Below, piece by piece: positions 33,736 to 41,296 of a DNA stretch of 64,000 nucleotides; positions within the stretch are counted from its first letter, which is position 1; each line of letters starts with the position of its first letter. Source of the DNA: Egibacteraceae bacterium (GTDB lineage Bacteria; Actinomycetota; Nitriliruptoria; Euzebyales; Egibacteraceae); NCBI GenBank assembly GCA_030447925.1, contig JAUJNX010000001.1, positions 612,767 through 676,766 on the forward strand. Direction: 5' to 3'. The translations under genes and the position numbers were made by a program. The notes under the pieces were generated by a model, which did no database searches, was not told the DNA's origin, and saw only the letters and a list, made by a program, of their open reading frames with translations.

Positions 33736-34710
33736 TCAGCGTTCTGCCGCCTTGACGGGGGTCTGGTCGACGCCGCGACCGGCGATGAGCACGCGGCCGG
33801 CCGGTAGTGCGAGGTCCGCGATGTCGGGACCGGAGATGCTGACGTCCCGCACGAAGTGGGTCAGGACGCTGGCGCACTCATCCATGTGGGTCTCGAGCAG
33901 GAAGTGCCCGCCGTCGAAGACGTGGACCTCCAGCGACTTCAGGTCGCGGTGATAGGCCAGCACCTCCTCTATGTCGAAGTAGGTGTCGTAGCGGCCCCAC
34001 AGCACCATGGTCCGCGGTTGGTGGTGCCGGTGGTAGTCGGCGATCTCCTCGAAGCGCGCCACGTGGGCGGCGTAGTCGGTGAACAGCTGGAACTGGATGT
34101 CCAGGTCACCGGGGCGGGCCAGACGTTCCCAGTCCAGGTGCCACAGCTCGGGGGCGTGCAAGGCCTTGACCGCGTCGGGCAGGCCATCGAGGTACTGCTC
34201 GCGCGTGCCGGCGAAGTTCAGCCAGTCTGGCAGCTGGGCTCGGTTGGCCTCGGTGGGCTCTGCCCAGAACCGGCGGGGCGCATCCCACTGCGGGCCCAGG
34301 CCCTCGGGGTGGGCGTTGCCGTTCTGCACGATCAGGCCCTGCACCCGGTCGGGGTGGCGGGTCGCGAGGTGGTAGCCGACGGGTGTGCCGAAGTCGTTGA
34401 GGTAGAGGAAGTAGCGGCCCACGCCGAGTTGCTCGAGCAGCGCCTCGATAGTGGTGGCCAGGTTGGCGAAGGTGTACCGGTAGTCGGCCATCGTGGGGGC
34501 GGCGCTGAAGCCGAAGCCGGGCAGGTCGGGGGCGATGACGTGGCCGACCTGAGCCAGTTCGGGGATGAGGTTGCGGAACATGTGCGAGGAGCTCGGGAAG
34601 CCGTGCAGCAGCAGGATCGTCGGCGCCTGGGGATCGCCGGCACTACGGACGAACAGATCGAGTCCGTCCACGGTGAGCGTGTGGTGGCGGGTCTTGTGGA
34701 TCGTCAGCAT
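33736..34710 (-). CDS. Alpha/beta hydrolase of the epoxide hydrolase / dehalogenase type
   Basis: 324 residues. HGFPSSSHMFRNLIPEL gives the oxyanion HG, DLPGFGFS is typical of the family, and the nucleophile elbow reads LYLNDFGTPVG, so the nucleophile is Asp, as in epoxide hydrolases and haloalkane dehalogenases, not Ser. The catalytic His is in GGHFLLETH near the C-terminus. It should open an epoxide or remove a halide using an ester intermediate; substrate unknown. It lies 52 bases upstream of the MFS exporter on the same strand, so a detoxify-and-export unit is possible. Confidence 0.82.
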   Translation of the reverse strand: MLTIHKTRHHTLTVDGLDLFVRSAGDPQAPTILLLHGFPSSSHMFRNLIPELAQVGHVIAPDLPGFGFSAAPTMADYRYTFANLATTIEALLEQLGVGRYFLYLNDFGTPVGYHLATRHPDRVQGLIVQNGNAHPEGLGPQWDAPRRFWAEPTEANRAQLPDWLNFAGTREQYLDGLPDAVKALHAPELWHLDWERLARPGDLDIQFQLFTDYAAHVARFEEIADYHRHHQPRTMVLWGRYDTYFDIEEVLAYHRDLKSLEVHVFDGGHFLLETHMDECASVLTHFVRDVSISGPDIADLALPAGRVLIAGRGVDQTPVKAAER

Positions 34711-35001
34711 GGTGCGGATCCCCTCCTCCTCTTCAGGTGGTGGTCCCTTCTCAGGTGGCGGCGGCCCGCCCGGTGCAGGGCGGCCCGCTGCGGGACGGGC
34801 CGGGTGCTGAGTGGGCCGTCCGTGTAGGCGCGCATGGCCACGCGCGGTGCGCGAGCGCACCAGACAGAGCGCTGTCGTGGGTTCACCGGCCGGTGGCGCG
34901 GTCCGCCGACGGGGGTGGGGTCGGGCTTGGTGCGCGGAGACGTGCGTGCATGGCGGGGACCCGGTCGGCGACCCGTTATCTATCTACTGGCCGGCGGACG
35001 G
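34711..35001. other. Intergenic, no gene seen
   Basis: 291 bases between two minus-strand genes. It has a short AT-rich patch (TTATCTATCTACTGG near 34976) that may hold the promoter of the hydrolase gene. No coding signal. Confidence 0.4.
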
Positions 35002-35634
35002 TTAGGGACCACTGCACCGGCTGGAACTTCTCGAGGAAGTAAGGGTCAACCGCATGATGGGGCGGTCGGCCTTGTGCCTGGCCACCTCGGTGAACCCGGC
35101 GTCCCGGAACACGCTGGCGATGCCCGTCATGGCGTTGTCCGCACCAGCTCGCCGGCCCGGGGCCGGCTCAACCGGGTACCCCTCGACGACCTCTGCGCCC
35201 TGCTGGCGGGCGTAGTCGCAGGCGGCGAGCAGCAGCTCCCGCTGCATGCCTTGTCCGCGCTGCGCGCGCGGGAGGAACAAGCAGGCGATTGACCAGACCG
35301 GCCGGTCGTCCACCGGCTTGAGCACCGGTGAGCGGTCCAGCCGGGGGAAGCCGCCCCGCGGCCCCAAGGAGCACCAGCCGACCGGCTCCTCATCGCGGTA
35401 GGCGACCACCCCAGGGGCGTGTCCGTCCACGCCGTCACTGGCCAGGCGGTGCATGTGCCGGCGATTGCCCTCTCCGCGGTTGTCCATCCACTCCGCCATG
35501 GACAACCGCCAGTGCATGCACCAGCAGCCCCGCGCTCCGCCCCGCTCCCCCATCACCGCGACGAAGTCGTCCCATGTGCCGGCGGTCAGCGGACGCACGT
35601 GCAGTGCAGATCGGATGTCCGAGCGGCCGCTCAT
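35002..35634 (-). CDS. GNAT-family N-acetyltransferase
   Basis: 210 residues from ATG 35634, which overlaps the CGNR gene stop (ATGA). A Cys/Trp-rich N-terminal part (ARGCWCMHWRLSMAEW) is followed by the acetyl-CoA-binding region LFLPRAQRGQGMQRELLLAA (the Q/RxxGxG/A motif as QRGQGM). This layout, with a GCWCM/H block, is a recognisable subgroup of actinobacterial GNATs of unknown substrate. Co-expressed with a stress-type regulator, so resistance to a small molecule is a reasonable guess. Confidence 0.8.
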   Translation of the reverse strand: MSGRSDIRSALHVRPLTAGTWDDFVAVMGERGGARGCWCMHWRLSMAEWMDNRGEGNRRHMHRLASDGVDGHAPGVVAYRDEEPVGWCSLGPRGGFPRLDRSPVLKPVDDRPVWSIACLFLPRAQRGQGMQRELLLAACDYARQQGAEVVEGYPVEPAPGRRAGADNAMTGIASVFRDAGFTEVARHKADRPIMRLTLTSSRSSSRCSGP

Positions 35635-36296
35635 GCCCGCGGCTCCGTACCCGCTGGCGCCGAGCCGCCGTCCGTCACGGCCGAGGTGTTGGCACTGGGC
35701 TGGCGGCGGCGGTACTGGCGCATCTTCGCCCGGGTGCCGCAGACCGCCATGGAGCACCAGGCGCCAGCGTGGTTGCGGGACTGGTCGTAGAAGACCCACC
35801 GGCAGCTGTCCTCGCGGCAGGTCTTCAATCGCGCCCACGTGCCCTCCCGGGCAGCGTCGTGCGCGATGCTCAGCAGCCGGCCAAGAGCTCCGGCGACACC
35901 CCCGGCGGTCACCTGCGCCGCCGGGGAGCCATCCGGGTTGAATCCGGCGTACAGGCCGCTGCGGCGCGCGAACACATTCAGGGCCTCAGCCGCGGCCGCC
36001 CGGTCGGGCCGCCCGTTGTGGCCTCCGATGAGCTCCCGCAGCGCGGCCCGCAGCTGCCGAACCTCTACGACGGTGACGTCCTGGGACGCCTGACCAGAGC
36101 CGGCCGCCGCCGGCGCGTCACCCAGCAGGCCCTGTTCCTGAAAGAACTTCCGGACCGCCGCGTCGCCCGACAGTGCGTCGTGCCCCCCTTCCCGGTCCTC
36201 GGTGTTGACGAAGTCTTGGACTAACACCAGTCGGCCTGGGGCGTGCGGTCGGTGTCCAGGCTGCGGTTCTGGGCGTACCTCGTTACCAGCCATCAT
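35631..36296 (-). CDS. CGNR zinc-finger regulator (ABATE domain)
   Basis: 221 residues. N-terminal ABATE-like domain starts with LVLVQDFVNTEDREGG; the C-terminal treble-clef finger reads CREDSCRWVFYDQSRN, then WCSMAVCGTRAKMRQYRRR, the CGNR signature (here CGTR). These are predicted stress-responsive transcription factors. The promoter at 36303-36331 places the transcription start at or next to ATG 36296. Coupled to the GNAT gene by a four-base overlap. Confidence 0.85.
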   Translation of the reverse strand: MMAGNEVRPEPQPGHRPHAPGRLVLVQDFVNTEDREGGHDALSGDAAVRKFFQEQGLLGDAPAAAGSGQASQDVTVVEVRQLRAALRELIGGHNGRPDRAAAAEALNVFARRSGLYAGFNPDGSPAAQVTAGGVAGALGRLLSIAHDAAREGTWARLKTCREDSCRWVFYDQSRNHAGAWCSMAVCGTRAKMRQYRRRQPSANTSAVTDGGSAPAGTEPRA

Positions 36297-36302
36297 GGTT
36301 TG

Positions 36303-36331
36303 ACGGTAACATGATCCGTGGTCCGTGCCAA
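36303..36331 (-). promoter_or_regulatory. Promoter of the CGNR-GNAT operon
   Basis: Minus strand TTGGCA (36331-36326), 17 bases, TACCGT (36308-36303), six bases before the ATG at 36296: a strong sigma-70 match in leaderless geometry. Confidence 0.55.
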
Positions 36332-36761
36332 CCGCGACATCAGATCGGTGAGCGCCCGAGCAGTGCCCGAGCAGTGCCGCTGTGCGCGGCCCCGAGAGCG
36401 GCAACCTCGATCAGTTCCGGCTCCACCGAGTGCTGCCCGAGACGGTGGCTTTCCATCAGGAGCTGCTCGGCGACCGGTTGGCATGGAACGCCTTCGACCG
36501 CGGTTCCAGGTGTGACCCGGCGGGCGTGCATGGCGGGGCGACCCCACACGTCCCGACCGTCGAACTGCAGAACCGCCTGCTCGCCCCGCCCGGCGGGTAC
36601 TGCATCCTGGCGAAACGTTCACCGGCAGCGACCAGCCGCTGGGGACCGCTGTTCGCGCTCGCGCACCTGCGCGACACGATGCGCCTGGTCGTCCCAGGCC
36701 AGGCTGCCCGACAGGCTCCGCGCCTTGCCTTGTCTAGCTCCGCCTCGATGAAGGGCGGCTC

Positions 36762-36798
36762 CGGGAGGAGCCGCGACCCGTTGGGTCGCTCCCTCCCG
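36762..36798. repeat. GC-rich hairpin
   Basis: Outer arm CGGGAGG/CCTCCCG and inner arm CGACCC/GGGTCG with a small internal loop and a four-base tip. It could terminate transcription or be the end of a small mobile repeat; no T-run follows. Confidence 0.45.
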
Positions 36799-36802
36799 CT
36801 GT

Positions 36803-36885
36803 TCTCGACAAGCCGCGAGCCTTGAGGGGCTTCAGGCGTTCCTGAGGAGGTCACACCCCCGCTGCCCATTTCACGGCGGTGAGCC
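36803..36885 (-). mobile_element. Remnant end of an ISL3-type insertion sequence
   Basis: Inverted copy of the left 80 bases of the IS at 43845. The inner 55 bases match closely (CGACAAGCCGCGAG, CTTGAGGGGCTTCAGGC, GGAGGTCACACCCCCG); the outermost 24 bases align at 16 positions and end in GAGCC. No transposase is attached, so this is a solo end left by deletion or a diverged relative. Confidence 0.7.
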
Positions 36886-36911
36886 CTGAAAGGAGCGCTG
36901 CTGTCGGCGTC

Positions 36912-37002
36912 GACTGCTGAGGGCGGACAGCCTGCATGGGCGCCCGTGCTCGTCGGCTTGGGCGGAGGTTCATGCGTCTCCGGTCGGGGTGCTGCGAGCC
37001 TG
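36912..37002. repeat. 91-bp dispersed repeat, copy 2
   Basis: In-place copy that includes the 3' end of the thioesterase gene; see 29100-29190. Confidence 0.8.
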
Positions 37003-37398
37003 TAGGCGAGCGGTGAAGCGCTGCAGGTCGATCACGGCTCGGCGGTGCGTGCCGCGGCTGATGACCGCCGCCTCGTCGCGGGCTTCGACGTCAAAGACCA
37101 GAACACGGCCTTGGACTGCTGTCAGTGCGGCGACGACGGTGACGGTGCCGCCGGGTGGGGTGGGGGCGTCGTGGCTGACGTCGATGTGGACGCCGAGGGT
37201 GGCTTCCCCCTCGTCTAGGTCCGCGGCCAGGGCGCGGATGCAGGTCCACTCCAGGACGCCCACGAGGTAGCCGGTCGCCAGGACCTGTGGCAGGGCGGCG
37301 AACTCGGGAGACTCGGGGAGCAGGTGGGGCACGGTGCGTTCGACCGGGACGGTCCAGGACAGGCAGGCCGTCAGGCCCGGTCGCATGGTGCTCTTCAT
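36970..37398 (-). CDS. Thioesterase, FlK-like hotdog fold
   Basis: 142 residues from ATG 37398. The start MRPGLTACLSWTVPVERTVP and the block GYLVGVLEWTCIRALAADL resemble the fluoroacetyl-CoA thioesterase FlK group of hotdog-fold acyl-CoA hydrolases, whose catalytic set uses Thr, Glu and His. A Glu-Trp-Thr in the central helix fits; GVHIDVSHDAPTPPG fits the strand carrying the His. It probably cleaves a short acyl-CoA. The last codons and downstream flank are duplicated at 29.1 kb. Confidence 0.75.
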   Translation of the reverse strand: MKSTMRPGLTACLSWTVPVERTVPHLLPESPEFAALPQVLATGYLVGVLEWTCIRALAADLDEGEATLGVHIDVSHDAPTPPGGTVTVVAALTAVQGRVLVFDVEARDEAAVISRGTHRRAVIDLQRFTARLQARSTPTGDA

Positions 37399-37865
37399 GT
37401 CGTGGCGTCCTCTCGTTTCTGTCGTGGCACCGGTGGTGCGCCGCGCTGGGGTCGGCGGTGCCTGCGGGTGTCCGTGGATCAGCCCGTCCGGTGTGGCCGC
37501 ACCAGCAGCGGAAGTCCAGGCGGTGCACGACCCGGCCGTCCTGCTCGACACCAGAGGTCACGGCGAGTACCCGGGCCAGCGACAGCCGGCCACAGCGGCC
37601 GGTGCACGAGACCGCCGACACCGGTCGTCATCGTTGCGCTCAGTGCGCCGCCTGGCGTGCGATGCCAGGGTTGGAGCTTGTCGAGGTGGAGATCCCGCGG
37701 GCGGCGCTGGCGCTGGTCGAGTTCGACGAGGACGCGTCCGCCGCGGACGACGTCGGCGGTGAGGTCCGGGAGGGTCCAGGTCCACCAGGCCAGCCGTTCG
37801 TGGCGGGGGATGGCGCTACGCCAGGGCGGCGAGGAGCACGGTGAGGAGCAGCAGGAACAAAAGCG
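37399..37865. other. Gene-free stretch, no recognised content
   Basis: 467 bases between the thioesterase start and the PIN-domain gene. Several overlapping frames are open on both strands but none has a ribosome binding site or a recognisable domain. Probably degraded sequence. Confidence 0.4.
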
Positions 37866-38141
37866 TCACCGTGCCGTCACCTGTTCGTGGGCGGTGGGTT
37901 CGCGGCGACCGCCGCGTCGGGTTCGGCGGCCTCGGGCTGGCGCTCCACGGGGCTGCGCCTCGGACAGGAACCGACGGAACTTCGGACGCAGCAGGACGAC
38001 GCGCAGCTCGCGCAGGAGGGCAGGGCTGGCAATCAGGGTGAAGGCGTCCGCACGCCAGGCCCGCAGCAGCGCGGCCGGTGCCGCGCGCGGCGAGATGATC
38101 CCCGAGATGAGCACACCGGGGTCCAGGACCGCCCGGGTCAC
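37866..38141 (-). CDS. PIN-domain toxin, apparently truncated
   Basis: 91 residues; typical VapC/PIN toxins have 125-145. The first active-site Asp is in VLDPGVLISGIISP and the block SPALLRELRVVLLRPKF matches PIN ribonucleases. After about residue 60 the sequence becomes Arg/Gly-rich and loses the later acidic residues (the DDD-type motif), while another frame there has a more natural composition, so a frameshift or 3' loss is likely and RNase activity doubtful. The ATG at 38141 directly follows the antitoxin stop. Confidence 0.6.
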   Translation of the reverse strand: MTRAVLDPGVLISGIISPRAAPAALLRAWRADAFTLIASPALLRELRVVLLRPKFRRFLSEAQPRGAPARGRRTRRGGRREPTAHEQVTAR

Positions 38142-38384
38142 CTACCCGTCGCGCTCGGCGCGGGCGGCCTTCAGCTCCGCGTACGCCAGCTCCAGCGCCT
38201 CGTCGTCCGAGGGCCCATCCGCGTTCGCCGCCCACACGTCCTCGAGCAGCGCGTCGAGGCCGAGGTACCGACGCAACGCCTCCTCCGCGACCTCCGCCTC
38301 CGGTCGCCCAGCTCGAGCGGCCCGCACTCGCACGGCAGCCAAGAGTGCCCCGTCGATCCGGACGTCAGCCTCCGTCCGCGCCAC
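38142..38384 (-). CDS. Antitoxin with ribbon-helix-helix-like domain
   Basis: 80 residues, upstream of the PIN-domain gene with no gap. The N-terminus (VRIDGALLAAVRVRAARAG, then AEVAEEALRRYLG) has the strand-helix-helix layout of RHH antitoxins; the acidic C-terminus would bind the toxin. It probably represses its own promoter. Confidence 0.65.
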   Translation of the reverse strand: MARTEADVRIDGALLAAVRVRAARAGRPEAEVAEEALRRYLGLDALLEDVWAANADGPSDDEALELAYAELKAARAERDG

Positions 38385-38518
38385 CGCTCCCTTCCTGCAC
38401 TCGACCTGCCGGGTCCGGTGCCCGTGGACGTCATGCTAGTTCCGCGCTCGGGCTCGGGTGCCAGCGACGAGACGCCAGGCCAGTGGCCCCGCCAGAGCCG
38501 CCCGGTTAGGCTCGTGGC

Positions 38519-38697
38519 GTGGAGATCGTCGAGGCGGCCCTGGCGACCGGCCACCTGTCCGCTCAACGTCGCTTCTGGCATGAGGAGCTCGGGCTCGAGG
38601 TCGTCGAGGACGAGGCGCGGCGATTGGCCGTGCGTGTCGGCGAAGCTGTCCTCGCCTTCACGCCGGACGACAGCACGGAGGCCGCGACCCACCACAT
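38519..38697 (+). pseudogene. VOC (glyoxalase-fold) gene, 5' fragment
   Basis: From GTG 38519 about 60 codons read as the first half-module of a VOC protein: VEAALATGHLSAQRRFWHEE, LGLEVVEDEA, VRVGEAVLAFTPDD and the metal-ligand-type ATHHIA. After about 38697 the frame enters antisense sequence of the truncated dehydrogenase gene. The 3' two-thirds of the gene is gone. Confidence 0.6.
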
Positions 38698-38886
38698 CGC
38701 GGCCACCGCCTCCTGCCCGAGCGAGAGGTGGCTGGTGCCTTTGACCAGGTTCTGCAGGAACAGGTCGTAGGCGCGCTTCTCGAACACCCGCATCTTGGTC
38801 ATGCTGCGGTAGAGGGCGAGTCGCGCGTCGGTATCCGGCGTGGGTACTTCGCCGGTGTCAGGGTCATGTGTGGATACAGCGGTCAT
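38697..38886 (-). pseudogene. 2-oxoacid dehydrogenase E1-alpha, 5' fragment
   Basis: From ATG 38886: MTAVSTHDPDTGEV, then LYRSMTKMRVFEKRAYDLFL and KGTSHLSLGQEAVA, the conserved start of pyruvate/acetoin-type dehydrogenase E1 alpha subunits. It ends abruptly at the join with the VOC fragment, before the thiamine-diphosphate site. It lies 16 bases after the M24 gene, so it was the third gene of that operon before the deletion. Confidence 0.7.
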
Positions 38887-38902
38887 GATCGCTCCGGTGT
38901 GG

Positions 38903-40150
38903 TCAGTAGGGGTTGGTCACGAACAGCTCATCGGCGGGAAAACGGGTGAGGATCTGGGGTCCGTCGGCGGTGACCACGACCTCTTCCTCGATCCGGGCCG
39001 CGGAGAAGCCGTCGGTGGCGGGGCAGTAAGTCTCGAGCGCGAAGACCATGCCTTCCTGGATCTCGATGGGGTGCTCGAGGGAGTTGAGCCGGCTGATGAC
39101 CGGTCGCTCGTGCAGCCCGAGCCCGAGGCCGTGTCCGAACTGCAGCCCGAACGCGGCCATCTCGGAGGGGAGGCCGATGTCCTCGGCGGTGGGCCAGGCC
39201 CGAGCGATGGCGTCGGTGGACACCCCGGGCTTGACCAGCGCGATGGAGGCGTCGATCCACTCCCGGGCGCGGGAGTAGGCGTCGCGCTGCGAGGTCGTGG
39301 CCCGCCCGACCGCGAAGGTGCGGTAGTAGCAGGTGCGGTAGCCATTGAAGGACTGCATGATGTCGAAGAACGCCTGGTCGCCGGGTCGAATCAGGCGATC
39401 GGAAAAGTTGTGGGGGTGCGGGTTGCACCGCTCCCCGGACACGGCGTTGATCGCCTCCACGTCGTCGGATCCCATGTCGTAGAGCTGCTTGGTGGCGATC
39501 GCGACGACCTCGTTCTCCCGGATCCCGGGTTTGAGCACGTCGGTGATCGTCTGGTAGACGCCGTCGACCATCGCGGCGGCCTGGTTGAGCAGGGTGATCT
39601 CGTCCACGCTCTTGATCTGTCGGGCGTCGAGCATCACCTGCTGGCCGTCCCGGACGTCGACGCCGGCCCGCTGCAGCTCCAGCACCATTGGCAGCTCGGC
39701 GACGTCGACCCCGAGCGGCAGGTCGGCGACGCCGTGCTCGGCGAGCAGCGAGCGGATCTCGGCGACCGCACGGGCGACGAACCCGGTGTCGGGCGCGATC
39801 GCACCGCGCAGCCCCAGCATGCCGGCGCGGCTGTGTCCCGGCGCCAGCCAGGGGGCGAAGAGCTCGTGGTGTCGGGCGGCCGAGCCGAAGTCCCACAGAA
39901 CCGGTTCACCGCCGCGGGTGAGCAGGGTGTAGCGGGCGACCTTGTCCCGGGCCCATTCGCCGATCATGGTGCTGGTGAGGTAGCGGATGTTGTTGACGTC
40001 GAACACCAGGAGTGCACCCAGCTCGCTCGCCTCCAGCGCCGCCCGGGCCCGCCCCAGGCGGTAGGCCCGCAAGCGGTCGAAGTCGACGCGCGCCTCGAAG
40101 TCGACCGCGGCATGCCCCGGCGCGGAAGGGGTGGTGATCTGGTCGGTCAT
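38903..40150 (-). CDS. M24-family (pita-bread) hydrolase or lyase
   Basis: 415 residues: an N-terminal creatinase-like domain (LLVFDVNNIRYLTSTMIGEW) and a C-terminal pita-bread fold. Metal-site positions: FFDIMQSF keeps the first Asp, but where peptidases have CSDITRTF this protein has RTCYYRTF, so the second Asp ligand is missing; GHGLGLGLHERP keeps His, and ALETY and RIEEEV keep both Glu. This argues against a standard di-metal aminopeptidase. Relatives with altered sites include creatinase, ectoine hydrolase and DMSP lyase DddP; I cannot choose among them. It is in the LacI-type catabolic cluster. Confidence 0.8.
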   Translation of the reverse strand: MTDQITTPSAPGHAAVDFEARVDFDRLRAYRLGRARAALEASELGALLVFDVNNIRYLTSTMIGEWARDKVARYTLLTRGGEPVLWDFGSAARHHELFAPWLAPGHSRAGMLGLRGAIAPDTGFVARAVAEIRSLLAEHGVADLPLGVDVAELPMVLELQRAGVDVRDGQQVMLDARQIKSVDEITLLNQAAAMVDGVYQTITDVLKPGIRENEVVAIATKQLYDMGSDDVEAINAVSGERCNPHPHNFSDRLIRPGDQAFFDIMQSFNGYRTCYYRTFAVGRATTSQRDAYSRAREWIDASIALVKPGVSTDAIARAWPTAEDIGLPSEMAAFGLQFGHGLGLGLHERPVISRLNSLEHPIEIQEGMVFALETYCPATDGFSAARIEEEVVVTADGPQILTRFPADELFVTNPY

Positions 40151-40240
40151 CGTGGGCTCCCACTCTCAACGCGGTGACTCGGCGGGCTCGATCGGCGACC
40201 GGGCCGCGCGATGTTGCTTTCTCGTTAAGGCCGGGCGGGG

Positions 40241-41155
40241 TCACGCGGGCAGGCCGGCGTCTTCGCGGATCACCGACACGAGCGCGACCCAGTCGAAATC
40301 GCCGCGCCCGCGGGCGAGGGCCGTCTCGAGCCGGCTCGCGGTGAGGTCGGCCAGCGGCAGTTGGACATCGTTTGCCATCGCAGCGCTCTGTGCGAGCTTC
40401 ACGTCTTTGAGCCCCAGCGGCATGGCGAACAGCGGCGGCTGGTACCGGCGGGCCGCGATCGCCTCGCCGTAGCCGTCGACGACCACGGAGCCGAACAGGG
40501 TGCCTTGCAGGATCGCGAACAGGCGCTCTGGAGCGATACCGCCCTTCTCACCCAGTGTGACCGTCTCGCCCAGGGCTTCGATCGTCGCCGCGATGAGGAA
40601 GTTGCCGGCGATCTTGGCGAGCGCGGCCTGCTGCGGGGTGTCCAGCGCGAAGGTGCCCCGACCGAGCACGTCGAACACCTCCGCGGCCCGGGCCACGTGA
40701 GCGCGAGCACCACCGGCAATGATCCACAGGTTCCCCGCGGCGGCGGCCGGTACACGACCGAAGACGGGCGCGGCCAGGAAGGCGTGCCCGCCCTTCTCGT
40801 GGCGGCTGGCCAGCTCATCGCACAGCTCAAGCGAGATCGTGCTCATGCTGATGTGCAGGGCGTCGGGTGGCATGGCGTCGAGGGCGTCGCCGTCGAACAG
40901 CGCCGCTCGCACCGCGGCGTCGTCGGCGAGCATGCTCACCACGATGTCCGCCCCGGCGACCGCCTCCACGGGCGTGGTGGCAACCATCACGTCGGTCAGC
41001 TCCTCGGCCCGCCTCGCGGTCCGATTCCACACGGTCACAGCAAACTTGGCCGCGGCGAGGTTCTGCGCCATCGCGCGGCCCATCTGCCCGAGGCCCAGGA
41101 AGGCGATCCGCGGCGCACGCCCACTGCCCGGTTCTACTGTCGAAGCGCTGGTCAT
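40241..41155 (-). CDS. NAD(P)-dependent beta-hydroxyacid dehydrogenase
   Basis: 304 residues of the 3-hydroxyisobutyrate / tartronate semialdehyde reductase family. Rossmann motif FLGLGQMGRAMAQNL near residue 20, substrate-binding region and the catalytic-Lys helix AALAKIAGNFLIAATIEAL. The usual DAPVSGG signature reads AAPVFGRV, a notable deviation that suggests an unusual substrate. It lies 90 bases upstream of the M24 gene on the same strand and shares its divergent control region with the bicupin gene. Confidence 0.82.
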   Translation of the reverse strand: MTSASTVEPGSGRAPRIAFLGLGQMGRAMAQNLAAAKFAVTVWNRTARRAEELTDVMVATTPVEAVAGADIVVSMLADDAAVRAALFDGDALDAMPPDALHISMSTISLELCDELASRHEKGGHAFLAAPVFGRVPAAAAGNLWIIAGGARAHVARAAEVFDVLGRGTFALDTPQQAALAKIAGNFLIAATIEALGETVTLGEKGGIAPERLFAILQGTLFGSVVVDGYGEAIAARRYQPPLFAMPLGLKDVKLAQSAAMANDVQLPLADLTASRLETALARGRGDFDWVALVSVIREDAGLPA

Positions 41156-41253
41156 CTCGTTCTCCCTCGTGCGGCGGGGGGCTAGTCGGCGCGGAGCGGC
41201 AAGTTCCGATGACGTGTCGCCGCGTCAACGGTTCGACCCGGAGCCGGATGCGC

Positions 41254-41275
41254 TACACTAGTCGCAATCGATTGC
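41254..41275 (+). promoter_or_regulatory. Bicupin promoter overlapped by a LacI-type operator
   Basis: TACACT at 41254-41259 is a good -10 element; GCAATCGATTGC at 41264-41275 is a perfect 12-base palindrome with the central CG typical of LacI-family operators. It covers the transcription start, about 20 bases before ATG 41297. The LacI-family gene two genes downstream is the obvious regulator. Confidence 0.65.
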
Positions 41276-41296
41276 CCGAGTCAACCGAGGTGGCAC

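Larger units (their letters stand above)
36332..36969. other. Gene-free stretch with element remnants
   Basis: About 640 bases with no frame that looks convincingly coding on either strand. It contains a strong hairpin (36762-36798), the remnant of an ISL3-type end (36803-36885) and most of a 91-bp dispersed repeat (from 36912). Confidence 0.5.

Noticed and set aside
36382..36825. Plus-strand 147-codon frame in the gap after the CGNR gene
   Set aside because: No ribosome binding site or domain, poor third-position bias, and it runs into the hairpin and IS remnant.
37287..38439. Long plus-strand frames opposite the toxin-antitoxin pair
   Set aside because: Arg/Ser-rich shadow translation; the minus-strand PIN and RHH-like genes fit known families and abut each other.
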